From Flavobacteriales bacterium (GTDB lineage Bacteria > Bacteroidota > Bacteroidia > Flavobacteriales_F > PHOS-HE28): a DNA stretch of 64,000 bases. The stretch is taken from assembly GCA_016704485.1 (NCBI GenBank), contig JADJAA010000002.1:248001-312000 (forward strand). Direction: 5' to 3'. The notes beneath the pieces are model-generated. The model made no database searches. It had not been told where the DNA came from and saw only the letters and a program-made list of their open reading frames with translations. Shown here piece by piece: positions 63,952 through 64,000 of this stretch. The position numbers were made by a program, and so were the translations under genes. Each line of letters begins with the position of its first letter. Position 1 is the first letter of the stretch.

Positions 63952-64000
63952 ATGCCCGGAAATACCGTTGGAATTCTTTTCAATCTAACCACATTCGGAG
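63952..64000 (+). CDS. aroC: Chorismate synthase, first 16 codons (partial)
   Basis: The frame from ATG 63952 to the right edge reads MPGNTVGILFNLTTFG, matching the invariant AroC N-terminus (M-x-GNTxGxxFxxTTFGESHG). AroC makes chorismate for aromatic amino acids. Only the start lies in the window. Confidence 0.8.
   Translation, partial: MPGNTVGILFNLTTFG

Noticed and set aside
1..64000. tRNA, rRNA, CRISPR array, riboswitch or phage attachment site
   Set aside because: I looked at every intergenic stretch and found no T-loop GTTCGANTC pattern, spaced direct repeats, or known riboswitch core.

Overview
This window looks like a chromosomal segment from a Bacteroidota bacterium, most likely an uncultured Flavobacteriales lineage. 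Five secreted proteins end in type IX secretion (T9SS) sorting domains, and a porQ gene lies beside cmk. A Bacteroidota-type GlmU-family protein and a long Bacteroidota-type QueA are present. Start codons mostly lack Shine-Dalgarno sequences, and several genes are preceded by TAnnTTTG, the -7 element of Bacteroidota promoters. I saw no tRNA, rRNA, CRISPR array, integrase or complete insertion sequence. Most of the window is ordinary chromosome.

Layout. 1-2.6 kb: a minus-strand cassette running off the left edge, made of an SMC/Rad50-like ATPase with a zinc ribbon in its coiled coil, an overlapping 199-aa partner and the start of a third gene. It resembles ABC-three-component (ABC-3C) anti-phage or anti-plasmid systems and is the best candidate for an accessory system. 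2.8-5 kb: paaZ, followed by a REP-like hairpin and a second, strongly recoded copy of the last 30 paaZ codons. 5-16 kb: a T9SS SGNH hydrolase, a GT2 glycosyltransferase, an ABC permease/ATPase pair, a GNAT, a voltage-gated K+ channel, an APC permease, a DUF389 protein and a GNAT-nitrilase fusion. 16-28.4 kb: an envelope pair (OmpA-family protein plus partner), an S9 oligopeptidase lipoprotein, a HisKA_2 histidine kinase and a nearby lone receiver, an NYN RNase-like protein with a cold-shock-like tail, and an RnfD/UnbU-like membrane protein paired with a DUF2330 protein. 28.5-36 kb: a KefB/C-type antiporter, paaY with a DUF1003 gene, a DUF47/PiT phosphate-uptake pair and a GlmU-family nucleotidyltransferase. 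36-54 kb: lon, a 114-bp MITE-like element, a T9SS subtilase, queA, porQ, cmk, a T9SS PQQ-dehydrogenase-like protein, a TIMP-like protein, ispH, rpsA, pyrR-pyrB, a STAS protein, a T9SS protein and rnz. 54-64 kb: a LuxR-type regulator, a BadF/BcrA-type sugar kinase, a membrane patatin, a histidine-degradation operon (hutI-CPBP protease-ftcD), another T9SS SGNH hydrolase and the first 16 codons of aroC.

Working together. porQ belongs to the machinery that exports and surface-attaches the five T9SS cargos. paaZ and paaY serve phenylacetate catabolism but lie 27 kb apart, so the ring-oxygenation genes must be elsewhere. pyrR-pyrB couple pyrimidine sensing to the first committed step of synthesis. 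hutI and ftcD turn imidazolonepropionate into glutamate and one-carbon folate units. The DUF47-PiT pair imports phosphate.
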